The notes under the pieces were generated by a model. The model did not search any database. It had not been told where the DNA came from and saw only the letters and a program-made list of their open reading frames with translations. This document shows, piece after piece, positions 8,266 through 18,171 of a stretch of 64,000 nt of DNA (positions are counted from its first letter, which is position 1; each line of letters begins with the position of its first letter). Source of the DNA: Methylobacter sp. Its GTDB lineage: Bacteria > Pseudomonadota > Gammaproteobacteria > Methylococcales > Methylomonadaceae. The position numbers and the translations under genes are program-made. Location: assembly GCA_030679035.1 (NCBI GenBank), contig JAUXTH010000114.1:31231-95230 (forward strand), given 5' to 3'.

Positions 8266-10497
8266 ATGATCATGCAGGGAAATTTTGAACAACTGCCGCT
8301 AAAGGATTTTGCCGAAAAAGCCTACTTGGATTATTCCATGTATGTGATTTTGGATCGGGCCTTGCCGCATATTGCCGATGGTTTAAAACCGGTGCAGCGG
8401 CGTATTGTTTATGCGATGTCCGAGCTGGGTTTGACATCGGTTGCCAAGTTTAAAAAGTCGGCCAGAACCGTCGGTGACGTGTTGGGTAAATATCATCCAC
8501 ACGGCGATTCCGCCTGCTATGAAGCGATGGTGTTGATGGCGCAGAATTTTTCCTACCGTTATCCGCTGGTTGACGGGCAGGGCAACTGGGGTTCGCCGGA
8601 CGATCCCAAATCCTTTGCCGCGATGCGTTACACCGAATCGCGCCTGACCGCCTATGCGCAGACCTTGTTGAGCGAATTGGGGCAGGGCACGGTTGACTGG
8701 GCGGATAATTTCGACGCCACGCTGAAAGAGCCGGTGTTATTGCCTGCGCGACTGCCGAATATTTTGCTGAACGGCACGATGGGCATCGCGGTCGGCATGG
8801 CGACCGACATACCACCGCATAATCTGCGGGAAGTCGCCTATGCCTGCATCCAGTTATTGGATGACCCGGACAGTACGCTGGAAGCGTTGTTCACCCATAT
8901 CAAAGGCCCCGATTACCCGACCGATGCGGAAATCATCACCTCGGCCGCTGAGATACAAAAAATGTATATCAGCGGCGGCGGTTCAATAAAAATGCGCGCC
9001 AAATATGAGCAGGAAGACGGCAATATCGTGATCACTGCGCTGCCGCATCAGGTTTCCGGCGCTAAATTGATGGAGCAGATAGCCGCGCAGATGCTGGCGA
9101 AAAAACTGCCGATGATCGAAGATTTGCGGGACGAATCGGATCATGAAAATCCGACCCGCTTGCTGGTGATTCCGCGCTCCAAACGGATAGATGTGGATGA
9201 AGTAATGTCGCATCTGTTCGCGACGACCGATCTGGAGAAAAGCTATCGCGTTAACATGAATATGATCGGCCTGGACGGACGACCCAAGGTTAAAGGGCTT
9301 AGGGACATCCTGGTCGAATGGCTGGCGTTCCGTACCGAGACAGTGCGTAAACGCCTGCAATACCGGTTGGACAAGGTGTTGGCGCGCTTGCATATCTTGG
9401 ATGGCTTGCTGATTGCCTATCTGAATATCGACGAAGTCATCGCCATTATCCGCAGTGAAGACCATCCCAAACCGGTGCTGATGGAACGTTTCGGTATCAG
9501 CGACATTCAGGCCGAAGCGATACTGGAATTAAAGTTACGGCATTTGGCCAAGCTCGAAGAGATGAAGATTCGCGGCGAGCAGGATGAATTGGAACTGGAA
9601 CGCGGCGCGCTGGAAAAAACCCTGGGTTCGCCGCGTTTGCTCAATCGCCTGATCAGGAAAGAACTGGAGCGCGATGCGGAGAAATACGGCGATGATCGCC
9701 GCTCGCCGATTGTTTCCAGAGATGCTTCCCAAGCTTTGGATACAACAGCGTTAATAACCAACGAGCCGTTAACCGTTATCCTGTCGGACAAAGGCTGGAT
9801 CAGGGCGGCTAAAGGCCATGATATTGACGTTGCCAGTCTAAGTTATCGTTCCGGCGACGGTTTTCTGGATGCGGTCAAATGTCGAACCACGCAGCCGGTT
9901 TATATCCTCGATTCCACCGGGCGGGCTTACAGCACTGCTGCACACGATCTGCCGTCGGCCAGGAGCCAGGGCGAACCGTTGACCGGGCGACTGAATCCGC
10001 CGCCGGGTTCGTTGTTTCTGCACCTGCTGGCAGGATCACCCGATGACTGGTACGTGCTTGCCAGCCATTTCGGTTATGGCTTCAGGGTTCAGCTAAAAGA
10101 ATTATTAAGCAAGAACAAGGCTGGTAAGCTGTTGATCACGCTGCCGGACGGCGCTAAGGTATTAAAACCCGCGCCGATACGCAGTGAGACCGATTCGTTG
10201 GCGGTGGTAACTTTGCAAGGCCGCTTGCTGATTTTTCCGGTGGCCGAGTTGCCGGCGTTGGCCAAAGGCAAAGGCAATAAGCTGATCCAGATCCCGAGCG
10301 CCGATCTGACCGGTGGAAAAGATTATGTGATCGCGGCGGTGGCACTGCCTGAAAATGGTCAATTGAAAATCATCGCCGGTAAGCGGCAGTTGACGCTTAA
10401 AGGCGCGGATATTGAGCATTATTCCGGCAGTCGCGCTAAAAGAGGATTGGCATTACCACGAGGCTTTCAGCGCGTCGATGGCCTGGAGTGCGAGTGA
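8266..10497 (+). CDS. parC: DNA topoisomerase IV subunit A
   Basis: 743 residues, normal length for ParC. The catalytic Tyr122 is in [10 protein letters not shown] and the quinolone-determining segment [13 protein letters not shown] has Ser82 and Glu86, both of the sensitive type. The C-terminal part (about 490-743) contains degenerate beta-pinwheel blades, with no GyrA-type box, so ParC rather than GyrA. There are two possible starts (MIM...); the first ATG at 8266 is used because it directly follows the thioesterase stop. Its partner parE is not in the window. Confidence 0.95.
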   Translation: MIMQGNFEQLPLKDFAEKAYLDYSMYVILDRALPHIADGLKPVQRRIVYAMSELGLTSVAKFKKSARTVGDVLGKYHPHGDSACYEAMVLMAQNFSYRYPLVDGQGNWGSPDDPKSFAAMRYTESRLTAYAQTLLSELGQGTVDWADNFDATLKEPVLLPARLPNILLNGTMGIAVGMATDIPPHNLREVAYACIQLLDDPDSTLEALFTHIKGPDYPTDAEIITSAAEIQKMYISGGGSIKMRAKYEQEDGNIVITALPHQVSGAKLMEQIAAQMLAKKLPMIEDLRDESDHENPTRLLVIPRSKRIDVDEVMSHLFATTDLEKSYRVNMNMIGLDGRPKVKGLRDILVEWLAFRTETVRKRLQYRLDKVLARLHILDGLLIAYLNIDEVIAIIRSEDHPKPVLMERFGISDIQAEAILELKLRHLAKLEEMKIRGEQDELELERGALEKTLGSPRLLNRLIRKELERDAEKYGDDRRSPIVSRDASQALDTTALITNEPLTVILSDKGWIRAAKGHDIDVASLSYRSGDGFLDAVKCRTTQPVYILDSTGRAYSTAAHDLPSARSQGEPLTGRLNPPPGSLFLHLLAGSPDDWYVLASHFGYGFRVQLKELLSKNKAGKLLITLPDGAKVLKPAPIRSETDSLAVVTLQGRLLIFPVAELPALAKGKGNKLIQIPSADLTGGKDYVIAAVALPENGQLKIIAGKRQLTLKGADIEHYSGSRAKRGLALPRGFQRVDGLECE

Positions 10498-10639
10498 TTC
10501 ATGCCGGGCTTTCCTGCCCGACACCCTTCGGGTAAATGCAAATCTGTTCCAGACAGATTTGTGATGCGGTTTTAGGTGAAACCATCAATTTAAGCAGTGT
10601 AATGGTTAAATGAATTTTTAGATTCCGGGATATGCGGAC
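10498..10639. repeat. Hairpin-rich spacer after parC
   Basis: Contains a 5-bp GC stem (10505-10509 with 10516-10520) and a perfect 9-bp stem with 5-nt loop (10539-10547 with 10553-10561). Neither is followed by a U tract. It may be a terminator for parC or a dispersed palindromic element. Confidence 0.45.
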
Positions 10640-11143
10640 ATGGAAAAGATAATTAATGAAATAATCAATGACCCTTGCTTTATGGAAGGGGCTGCTTGGA
10701 ATCGTCGGAGTTTTTACGCTAATGCGATGATCGTTAAGGAAGGTGATGTGGGCAAATCATTATTTTTCATTGAAAGCGGCCAGTTGCGGGTGTCTGTGGA
10801 TGTGGAGATGGAAGAGCGCCGAAGCGCAAAACCGGGGATTGGAGATTTGGATAAAGGTGATCTTTTTGGCGACACCTGTCTTCATGAGTCAGGCGTTCGA
10901 ACCGCGACAGTTATAGCGATTACCGAGGGCTGTTTACTTGAAATAAACGGCGAAAGACTCGGTGCCTATCTGGATGCTCATCCGCTTAAAGGTTACGTTT
11001 TTTACAAACGGTTATTTGAAATACTTTTTAACCGATTGAGTAGTGGAAATCGCAGGATTCAGTACCTTTTGGCCTGGGGGCTTAAGGCCAGGCTTTCTGC
11101 CAGCAAATCAAGTCCAAGCTCTTCGGCCTCTCGAAAAAGCTAG
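10640..11143 (+). CDS. Cyclic-nucleotide-binding-domain protein without DNA-binding domain
   Basis: 167 residues. Residues about 18-125 form a Crp-type cyclic-nucleotide-binding beta roll: SLFFIESGQLRVSVDVEM, DLDKGDLFGDTCLHESG, RTATVIAITEGCLLEING. The classical PBC Arg-Ser pair is not obvious, so cAMP binding is uncertain. After one helix the protein ends in a Ser/Lys-rich tail with no helix-turn-helix, so it is not a Crp/Fnr regulator by itself. Its TAG stop overlaps the stop of the convergent ygfX-like gene. Confidence 0.7.
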   Translation: MEKIINEIINDPCFMEGAAWNRRSFYANAMIVKEGDVGKSLFFIESGQLRVSVDVEMEERRSAKPGIGDLDKGDLFGDTCLHESGVRTATVIAITEGCLLEINGERLGAYLDAHPLKGYVFYKRLFEILFNRLSSGNRRIQYLLAWGLKARLSASKSSPSSSASRKS

Positions 11144-11553
11144 GCCGTTTTCAGCCTTACGATAAGACGCCGATAGTCGGCCTCGCTTAACGCATCGTTG
11201 ACAATCAGTACCGACTGCTTCCCTGCATGGTTGTTAAAATGTAAAAATATTGCGAACACAGTGATCACGGTTGAATTCAGGATGTGAACCGGCTCAAAAA
11301 AGTCATGGCCATCGGATATTTCCCAACCGGCTGCTTCAGACTGTTTGATGCTGTACTGCTTGCTTTTTAACCGCCTAAAAACAAACCAAAGATGCAGGCA
11401 AATCGCGGTCAACAAAGCCAATTTGGCGGCAAGCGGTAATGCGTTGGCGATGCTTGAACCTAATGCCAGTACATGCATCACAACAAGAAGCTGACTTAAT
11501 CGCTTGGATGGTTTAAGCTCCAGCAGCAGCGGTAATTCGTGTTTTTTTGGCAA
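11140..11553 (-). CDS. YgfX-like small membrane protein
   Basis: 137 residues with two membrane helices near the N-terminus (about 20-62) and a soluble C-terminal region. The N-terminal LELKPSKRLSQLLVVMH and the C-terminal pattern resemble YgfX (CptA), the inner-membrane partner of SdhE, which in E. coli affects succinate dehydrogenase assembly and cell-shape proteins. Support comes from the neighbour: ygfZ is divergent from it, 134 bp away, as in the ygfX-sdhE-ygfZ neighbourhood of enterics. SdhE itself is not present here. Confidence 0.6.
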   Translation of the reverse strand: MPKKHELPLLLELKPSKRLSQLLVVMHVLALGSSIANALPLAAKLALLTAICLHLWFVFRRLKSKQYSIKQSEAAGWEISDGHDFFEPVHILNSTVITVFAIFLHFNNHAGKQSVLIVNDALSEADYRRLIVRLKTA

Positions 11554-11624
11554 GTTGCGCCGCTCCTTATCTATTTCCGGCTGATAATACCTGCATTCTA
11601 GTGCAATACAAATGATCGGCAGGC

Positions 11625-11654
11625 TTTTTGTCTTTGTCCGAACAGCGATATAAT
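11625..11654 (+). promoter_or_regulatory. Candidate sigma70 promoter of ygfZ
   Basis: A perfect TATAAT at 11649-11654 with a weak TTTTTG at 11625-11630 and an 18-bp spacer. It lies between the alternative TTG start (11628) and the ATG start (11688) of ygfZ and favours the ATG. Confidence 0.5.
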
Positions 11655-11687
11655 CAGTTCACTTCAATTCCCCATTATTTTATTTCA

Positions 11688-12656
11688 ATGAACCCTGACT
11701 GGAAAAACTGGCTGCTTGCGGGACATGCAATATTTGAGAACGATACCGACATCGTTTTTCCAGCCCCTGAGCATGAAGGCAATCAACGTATTTACCCCAT
11801 TGCACATCTGGGCGTTTTGACTGTTGCCGGGAACGATGCGGCAAAGTTTTTACAAGGGCAAATCACCTGTAACATTAATGACATCACCGATACAAAAAGC
11901 AGTCTGGGTGCAATGTGTAACCCTAAGGGCAGGGCGATTACGACTTTTCTGCTGGTTAAAAATGCCGATGCTTTTTTGCTGATTTTGCCCCAAGAATTAC
12001 TGGTAGCCATCAAAAAAAGGCTACAAATGTATGTGTTGCGTTCGGATGTGACCTTAACGGACAGTTCGGATGAATTGTGCCTGATCGGTTTATCTTATGG
12101 CGCATCGCAGCCTGACGAAGCATCTGATTTTGCAACAAGCCGTCAGGAAAATATCGTTGTCAATCTTCAGAATCGAAGCCTGAATATTGTTAAGACGGCT
12201 AATGCTCAGAAGTTCTGGGAGGAACAAGTTAAGCTAGGCTTCCAGCCTGAAGATTCTGCGCAGTGGCGTTATCTGGATATAATTTCAGGGATTCCCTGGC
12301 TGACCGCAGCTACATCCGAAGAGTTTATTCCGCAAATGCTTAATCTGGACAAGTTGGGAGGTATTAGCTTCAACAAGGGCTGTTACACCGGACAGGAAAT
12401 TGTTGCCCGGACGCATTATCTAGGCAAGACAAAAAGGGAGATGTTTGTTGCCGAATGCGATACGACTCCTGAGCCAAACTCAATAATCATCGACGACAGC
12501 GCAGACACGGAACAAGGTATCGGTAAAGTGCTGTGTGCACAAAACAGGGAACATAGTTGCAAAATGCTTATTGTGCTGCAGGTTTCTGATACCAATACAT
12601 ATAATCTTAAACTGAAAAATTACAACCAAGATAAAATCACTTTATTAACGGCATAA
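11688..12656 (+). CDS. ygfZ: Folate-binding protein YgfZ (Fe-S cluster maintenance, GcvT-like)
   Basis: 322 residues from the ATG at 11688. An upstream TTG reading adds 20 residues but would begin before the likely promoter. YgfZ uses tetrahydrofolate in the repair or assembly of certain Fe-S enzymes, including MiaB. The signature KGCYTGQEIVARTHYLG with the essential Cys is present near residue 230, and the N-terminal barrel has LTVAGNDAAKFLQGQITCNI, typical of the COG0354 family. Length is normal. It is followed after 67 bp by the heme A synthase gene. Confidence 0.92.
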   Translation: MNPDWKNWLLAGHAIFENDTDIVFPAPEHEGNQRIYPIAHLGVLTVAGNDAAKFLQGQITCNINDITDTKSSLGAMCNPKGRAITTFLLVKNADAFLLILPQELLVAIKKRLQMYVLRSDVTLTDSSDELCLIGLSYGASQPDEASDFATSRQENIVVNLQNRSLNIVKTANAQKFWEEQVKLGFQPEDSAQWRYLDIISGIPWLTAATSEEFIPQMLNLDKLGGISFNKGCYTGQEIVARTHYLGKTKREMFVAECDTTPEPNSIIIDDSADTEQGIGKVLCAQNREHSCKMLIVLQVSDTNTYNLKLKNYNQDKITLLTA

Positions 12657-12723
12657 TTTTGCACAGTTTATTTAATAGCTTAGGCATTTGCCATAGCATG
12701 CTTCCTTCAAAACGGTTAAAACT

Positions 12724-13698
12724 ATGATTAATCCACAAGCAGCCGCACATTTTCGCCGCTTAGGCACCCTGACCATTTTCGCCGTTTATTTTGTCATCCT
12801 GGTCGGGGGGATTGTCAGGGCTTCCGGTGCCGGTATGGGCTGCCCCGACTGGCCGACTTGCTTTGGACAATGGGTGCCGCCTACCGAGGAATCCCAGTTG
12901 CCCGCCAATTATCACGAGATTTACGCGCAACGCGGTTATGAAAACACCCAGTTTAACCCGATAAAAACCTGGACCGAGTACACCAACCGACTGGTCGGGG
13001 TGACGGTTGGATTCTTGATCTTACTCACGGTCTGGGCATCACGTATCTATCTTAAAACAGACAAAAGCATTTTTTATCTGGCGGTCAGTGTATTTTTTCT
13101 GGTCGGTTTTCAAGGTTGGCTTGGGTCGTCCGTGGTGGCGAGCAATCTCAAGCCATTGATGATTACCTTACACATGTTGTTGGCCCTGTTTATTGTGGCA
13201 TTGCTTATTTATACGATTGCCCGATCGCAACGGCATGTGATCGCGCAGCTTGATATTCGAGCGCTGCCGGACAAATTCAAAACCGTGCTAATCGCGGCAA
13301 TGGCAATGACCCTGCTGCAAGTGGCTATGGGTACTCAGGTCAGGGAAGCGGTGGATTTTATTTCCCACAATCATACCTATATCGATCGCCAATATTGGCG
13401 TGACGACTTTCCGATCATTTTTTACGTGCACCGGTCGTTTTCCTCGATTATTTTATTCACTAACCTCTGGCTGGCCTGGAAGATTGTCCGGTCTGTCGAT
13501 AAAAAAAGTCTGTTACGGCGCATCGGTTTATCACTCGCCGCTCTGGTCATTACGGCCATTATTGCAGGTATCAGCCTCGACAGATTGGGTATGCCGCCGG
13601 TTGCCCAGCCGATTCACCTGCTGATGGCTAATCTGATTTTCGGGGTACAGTTTTTTCTATATAGTTGCCTGAATTACGCAGCAAAACACCCGTCGTAA
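12724..13698 (+). CDS. ctaA: COX15/CtaA-type heme A synthase
   Basis: 324 residues with about eight membrane helices in two four-helix bundles. It converts heme O to heme A for aa3-type cytochrome oxidase. Diagnostic stretches are GGIVRASGAGMGCPDWPTCFG with the paired cysteines of the first extracytoplasmic loop, WTEYTNRLVGV with a heme-region Glu, GTQVREAVD, and YVHRSFSSII with a conserved His. cyoE/ctaB, a frequent neighbour, is not adjacent here. An aa3 oxidase is expected elsewhere in the genome. Confidence 0.93.
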   Translation: MINPQAAAHFRRLGTLTIFAVYFVILVGGIVRASGAGMGCPDWPTCFGQWVPPTEESQLPANYHEIYAQRGYENTQFNPIKTWTEYTNRLVGVTVGFLILLTVWASRIYLKTDKSIFYLAVSVFFLVGFQGWLGSSVVASNLKPLMITLHMLLALFIVALLIYTIARSQRHVIAQLDIRALPDKFKTVLIAAMAMTLLQVAMGTQVREAVDFISHNHTYIDRQYWRDDFPIIFYVHRSFSSIILFTNLWLAWKIVRSVDKKSLLRRIGLSLAALVITAIIAGISLDRLGMPPVAQPIHLLMANLIFGVQFFLYSCLNYAAKHPS

Positions 13699-13762
13699 CA
13701 GTCCTTGGAGAGTGCACAGTGCCCACACAATACTAGAACTGGTTTATATTTCCGTTAACGAA

Positions 13763-13786
13763 GCCCCATTAGATGTAGAATGGGGC
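13763..13786 (+). other. Hairpin upstream of the AI-2E permease gene
   Basis: A perfect 8-bp stem (13763-13770 with 13779-13786) with an 8-nt loop, followed by an A-rich stretch. It is not a Rho-independent terminator for the plus strand because no T run follows. It could be a 5' UTR structure of the next gene. Confidence 0.35.
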
Positions 13787-13813
13787 AAATAAAAATAATA
13801 ATCCCGGTTAGCA

Positions 13814-14914
13814 ATGGCAACTCAAGCCCCCTCTACAAGTCTACGATTTCTAACAGACGCCTTTAAGCGTTTTTTACCCAACTCCCAAGCGGTCGCGCTG
13901 GCAATCATTCTGATTGTCAGTTTTGTACTGGTTTATTCATTGTCCGGTTTGTTAATGCCGGCTTTTGTATCCATTGTGCTGGCTTATCTGCTGGAAGGCT
14001 TGATATGTAAGGCTGAAAGCATGAAGATGCCGCGTTTGCCGGCGGTCTATCTGGTATTTTCAGTTTTTATGGCCTGTTTGATTTTTTTATTGTTTTATTT
14101 AATACCGATGGTTTCACAGCAGGCCGTCGAGCTGGTTCAACAGATTCCGGAAATCGTTAACAGGGCGCAAATCGGAATCATGCGCTTACCGGAAATGTAC
14201 CCCAAGTTTGTTTCAGAAAGCAAAATTCAGCAGATGATGTTTGCAGTACAGCGAGAATTGTTAACGTACGGGCAAAATGTGTTGTCGATTTCGGCGGCAT
14301 CGGTTGTGGGCTTGGTCAGCGTCATGATTTATTTATTTTTAGTGCCAATGATGGTTTTTTTCTTCTTGAAAGATAAACAGCTGTTAATAGACTGGTTTTT
14401 GCAGTTTATGCCCAAAGACAGAAATTTGAGCGTACGCGTCTGGGAAGAAGTCGATATGCAGCTTGGTAACTATGTGCGCGGCAAGTTCGGTGAGGTTTTT
14501 ATTCTCTGGATGGTTAGCTATGTAACTTACGCAACGATGGGGCTAAATTACGCCATGCTGCTGGCTGTTTTGATGGGCTTGCAGGTCATTATCCCCTATA
14601 TCGGCGCAACGCTGGTTACCTTCCCGGTTTTAGCTGTCGCTTATTTTCAGTGGGGTTTTGGCGACGATGAGTTTATGTACATAGTTATTGCCTACTCAAT
14701 TATTCAGGCGCTGGACGGGGTTGTGTTAGTACCGATATTGTTTTCCGAGGCGGTTAATCTACATGCTGTCGCGATTATTCTTGCCATTTTGTTTTTTGGC
14801 GGCTTATGGGGCTTTTGGGGGGTATTTTTAGCCATTCCTTTAGCGACTGTAGTCAAGGCTGTGCTGACCGCTTGGCCACGGATTGGCGACAAAGACCTGA
14901 ACACAAATTATTAG
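13814..14914 (+). CDS. AI-2E family transporter (permease)
   Basis: 366 residues of the AI-2E transporter family (PF01594; relatives include TqsA, PerM and YdiK). The helix pattern is typical, with paired N-terminal helices, a central soluble segment (about 95-160), and a C-terminal bundle containing VIIPYIGATLVTFPVLAVAYFQWG and the FFGGLWGFWGVFLAIPLATVVKA end. These are secondary exporters or ion antiporters, and the substrate cannot be read from sequence. A second, unrelated-looking copy lies at 15421-16551. Confidence 0.88.
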   Translation: MATQAPSTSLRFLTDAFKRFLPNSQAVALAIILIVSFVLVYSLSGLLMPAFVSIVLAYLLEGLICKAESMKMPRLPAVYLVFSVFMACLIFLLFYLIPMVSQQAVELVQQIPEIVNRAQIGIMRLPEMYPKFVSESKIQQMMFAVQRELLTYGQNVLSISAASVVGLVSVMIYLFLVPMMVFFFLKDKQLLIDWFLQFMPKDRNLSVRVWEEVDMQLGNYVRGKFGEVFILWMVSYVTYATMGLNYAMLLAVLMGLQVIIPYIGATLVTFPVLAVAYFQWGFGDDEFMYIVIAYSIIQALDGVVLVPILFSEAVNLHAVAIILAILFFGGLWGFWGVFLAIPLATVVKAVLTAWPRIGDKDLNTNY

Positions 14915-14959
14915 AATGCGGAGTAATAGTAATCCGCAATTCCTAACCCGAGTGGATTG

Positions 14960-15268
14960 CTAATCCAAGTCGCTCAGATATAACTCTTCAATCAGCTTTT
15001 TTTCTTCTTGCGTAAGCAAGATAGGGGAATATTTTTTCTCGGAACGGCGTTGTTCAGAAAGCAGTTGATCACGACGCTCAAGTGCGCGTCTGTCGTCACT
15101 GCGTCGGCTTACGTTGCGGCGATTGAATTTAGGCCAGGCCAGATAATGGTTTTTTATATTCTCTTCCCACTCCGGTGAACCGAATGGATAGGGAATCTCG
15201 CGCCGGTCAGTCATACGCCGGGTCATGATTGACCGGCGCGGGTTGCGTCGAAAATCATAGAGGATCAT
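14960..15268 (-). CDS. Basic hypothetical protein
   Basis: 102 residues, rich in Arg, with a strong GGAAGGAA ribosome site before the ATG at 15268. Repeated Arg-rich pieces (RRSIMTRRMTDRREIP, NRRNVSRRSDDRRALERRD) suggest nucleic-acid or acidic-surface binding, but no family is recognised. Its 5' coding end contains a perfect 11-bp inverted repeat (15199-15209 with 15230-15240), which could fold in the mRNA. Confidence 0.55.
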   Translation of the reverse strand: MILYDFRRNPRRSIMTRRMTDRREIPYPFGSPEWEENIKNHYLAWPKFNRRNVSRRSDDRRALERRDQLLSEQRRSEKKYSPILLTQEEKKLIEELYLSDLD

Positions 15269-15420
15269 GATTCGTTCCTTCCGGTAGATGTTTGGCCGGA
15301 ACTATAAGCAAAAAGCGAAGTGGTATTATTTGACTTTCAATGGCCTAAGTCAATAGCTTTTTTAAGCTTAATTTAAGCTTAAAAAGTTACGAATTTCAAG
15401 CTGTTCATCGCGGCGAATAG

Positions 15421-16551
15421 TCATTGACCATCGTCGAACTCTGTAGGCGATGCGTTTGGTAACGGCTCGATTTCAATCATTTCTTCCTGAGGCAGCGCGT
15501 CTTCCGTAGTCGTATCTGATTCACCCATATCGGCAACCCAGTCGCGCCAGATCGACATCAATACTGCCATTAGCGTAGGGCCTAAAAACAAGCCCAGTAA
15601 GCCGAAGTTTTCCAATCCGCCAAAAATGCCGAGTAGCGTCCAGATGAACGGCAGTTTGACCGCGCCGCCGATTAGCCGAGGACGTACGTAATTGTCGGCC
15701 AGCAGGATAACCACCACGCCGAATACAAACAGCGAGCTTCCCGCCGCCATGTGTCCTTCGGCGACCAGCACCAGCGCGCAAGCGCCGAAGATCAGTTTGG
15801 CAGCGAACGGAATCATCGCAAAAACGCCGGTTAATGCGCCGAGCATGGCCGGATGGCTTAAGCCTGCAAACGCGTAACCCACGCCCAGCAGTAAGCCTTC
15901 ACCCAGGCCGACCAGCACCAGGCCGTTGACCGTGGCACGCACCGCCGCTGTGGCATGGATCGCATAACGGACGCCGGTTTCGCCAAACAGTTTTCGATTG
16001 GTCGCCAGCACATATTGACTCAGCCCGGTACCGTGCTGATAAACAAAGAACAGCACCAATAACGTCAGTAAAAAACCGAAGAAGCGGTGTAGCAGTTGGC
16101 TGGCGAAGTTTTTGGTATAAGTGATAGCGGCACCGGTTCCTAGCCAGTGCAAAGATTCATTGGCCACGACCGGATTGCCCAAAGCGTTCATCCAGGTATC
16201 CTTTGCCCATTGGCCTATTACCGGAATGGTTTCCAGCCAGACTGGCGGAGGGAGGCCTACGTGTTGCGCTTCGGTCAGGATTTGCCCTAGCGATTGCGCC
16301 TCATCAAGCAATCGACTCAAACCATAAGCCAATGGTACAAGGATAATCGCGCCGATCAGCAAGGTCAGCAGCAACGCGCCCCAAGTGACTTTTCCCTGCA
16401 CTTCGTTGCAAGCCAGCAGGCGTTGATAAATCGGCCAAGTGGTGATGGCAAGAACCACCGCCCAAACCAGCAACGCCAGAAAGCTGTGTAAAACCCAGCT
16501 ACCCAGCAGCAGTAAGATAAAACCGCCGATAACACGCGCTTTGGTTTCCAT
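15421..16551 (-). CDS. AI-2E family transporter (YdiK-like permease)
   Basis: 376 residues, PF01594 family. Hydrophobic helices cover about residues 8-90, 150-180 and 205-345. Recognisable are GLVLVGLGEGLLLGVGYAFAG, MIPFAAKLIFGACALVLVAEG and GLENFGLLGLFLGPTLMAVLMS, closer to the YdiK branch than the copy at 13814. The acidic tail (MGESDTTTEDALPQEEMIE) is cytoplasmic and unusual. It may form an operon with the flippase gene upstream (55 bp apart). Substrate unknown. Confidence 0.87.
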   Translation of the reverse strand: METKARVIGGFILLLLGSWVLHSFLALLVWAVVLAITTWPIYQRLLACNEVQGKVTWGALLLTLLIGAIILVPLAYGLSRLLDEAQSLGQILTEAQHVGLPPPVWLETIPVIGQWAKDTWMNALGNPVVANESLHWLGTGAAITYTKNFASQLLHRFFGFLLTLLVLFFVYQHGTGLSQYVLATNRKLFGETGVRYAIHATAAVRATVNGLVLVGLGEGLLLGVGYAFAGLSHPAMLGALTGVFAMIPFAAKLIFGACALVLVAEGHMAAGSSLFVFGVVVILLADNYVRPRLIGGAVKLPFIWTLLGIFGGLENFGLLGLFLGPTLMAVLMSIWRDWVADMGESDTTTEDALPQEEMIEIEPLPNASPTEFDDGQ

Positions 16552-16605
16552 ATTATTTGCCTAAGTTATAGTTCGGTCGGCTGCAATCACCATCATCCAG
16601 ATGGA

Positions 16606-18084
16606 TTATGCAGGAGGTAGGGCAATACGTTGACGGCCTTCGCATAGCGCGGTAATCAGTACATAAAGCAGCATCAATGCACTCGCCAACAGCCACGGTT
16701 GCCAAGTTAAACTCATCAACAAGTGCCCGTGAGCAAAATACAAGCCGATGCCTAGCCCGATATAACCGATTACGCGTTTGACATCGTAATCGACCGGATA
16801 ATATTTTTGCCCCAACAGATAGGAGACGATGGCCATGCTGCCGTAACAGGCCAATGTCGCCCAGGCCGAACCGACATAACCGAACTGCGGTATCCACCAG
16901 ACATTGAGACCAATCGTCAGTGCCGCTCCGGCTAAAGATACCACGGCACCCATTAAGGTACGGTCAGTCAATTTATACCAGATGGACAGGTTAATATAAA
17001 TACCCAGGCATAAATTAGCCAGCAGCAATATCGGCACGACTTCAAGCCCTGCGCGGAACTCCTCGCCGACAAAATATTTAAAGAAATCGATAAATAAAGT
17101 CACCAACAGAAAGATGAAGACGCAAAAAATGACAAAAAACTTAAGCACCACCGCGTAAACTTGTCGGGCATCGCTTTTGCCTGCGTAAGCAAAGAAAAAC
17201 GGCTCGGCGGCATAACGGAAGGCCTGAATGAATAGCGACATCAAAATCGACAGTTTGTAACAGGCGCTGTAAATCCCCAGCATCTTCAGGTTGGTTTGTA
17301 TATCGTAAGGCAGCAGGTACTTTAACAAGGCGCGGTCGAGCATTTCGTTGATAATCCCGGCGAAACCGATCACCGCCATCGGCAACGAATAGCGAACCAT
17401 GCGGGCGAATAATGCCCGGTCAAAACCCCAGGCAAGGCCGGATAACTGAGGCGCAAGCAGCAAAAACTTAAAGCCGCTGGCCATTAAATTGGCGATAAAA
17501 ATATAACCGATGCCGATGGCCGGGTTGTAGACCGGCGCTATCCATGACTCGGGATTTTCCGCATAGACCTTGGGGCAGTATATGATGAAAAACAGGCTCA
17601 GCAGCACGGTTACCCCGATCTCGACGATTTTGATGCCGGCGAAGCGGAAGGCCCTGTTTTCCGCGCGCAGCCGGGCAAACGGAATTGCGGCGATAGCGTC
17701 CATGATGAAAATCATGCTGAACCACAACACATATTCCGGGTGATCGGCATAGTTCAGCGCCGCCGAAAGCCGCGTGTTGATCAGCAGCATCAAGGCAAAA
17801 AAGCCCAAATTGATCAACACCACGAATATCAGCGCTGTCGAATAGGCGACATCGGGGCCTGTGTGCTCCTTATCGCGAAACCGAAAATAGCCGGTTTCAA
17901 ACCCGAATAGCAGCAACACGGAAAAAAATCCGGCGTAGGCATAAAACTCCGACACCACCCCGTATTCCGCCGCCGTGAAGTAATAGGTATACAGCGGCAC
18001 CAACAGGTAGTTGAGGAATCGCCCGAAAATGCTGCTGAGGCCGTAGACAGCAGTCTGAGATGCAAGTTTTTTTATAATGCTCAT
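16606..18084 (-). CDS. Lipopolysaccharide/exopolysaccharide flippase (Wzx-like, MATE/MVF superfamily)
   Basis: 492 residues with about 14 membrane helices and the typical flippase start, TAVYGLSSIFGRFLNYLLVPLYTYYF followed by the AEYG motif. The pattern LLNTRLSAALNYADHPEYVL and PFARLRAENRAFRFA is common to the oligosaccharide flippase family. It would move lipid-linked glycans to the outer leaflet. No glycosyltransferase or polymerase genes are adjacent, so it is isolated from a recognisable polysaccharide cluster. Confidence 0.85.
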   Translation of the reverse strand: MSIIKKLASQTAVYGLSSIFGRFLNYLLVPLYTYYFTAAEYGVVSEFYAYAGFFSVLLLFGFETGYFRFRDKEHTGPDVAYSTALIFVVLINLGFFALMLLINTRLSAALNYADHPEYVLWFSMIFIMDAIAAIPFARLRAENRAFRFAGIKIVEIGVTVLLSLFFIIYCPKVYAENPESWIAPVYNPAIGIGYIFIANLMASGFKFLLLAPQLSGLAWGFDRALFARMVRYSLPMAVIGFAGIINEMLDRALLKYLLPYDIQTNLKMLGIYSACYKLSILMSLFIQAFRYAAEPFFFAYAGKSDARQVYAVVLKFFVIFCVFIFLLVTLFIDFFKYFVGEEFRAGLEVVPILLLANLCLGIYINLSIWYKLTDRTLMGAVVSLAGAALTIGLNVWWIPQFGYVGSAWATLACYGSMAIVSYLLGQKYYPVDYDVKRVIGYIGLGIGLYFAHGHLLMSLTWQPWLLASALMLLYVLITALCEGRQRIALPPA

Positions 18085-18171
18085 GGCGCGAAATTATACA
18101 TGAACGGGGCTTATACCTTACGTTGATGATTATGTGAGGCGAGCAATCCCACCAATACTATTGATCATGAC

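Noticed and set aside
11628..11687. TTG at 11628 as start of ygfZ
   Set aside because: It lies upstream of the TATAAT at 11649, and YgfZ proteins begin close to the WKNWLL segment.
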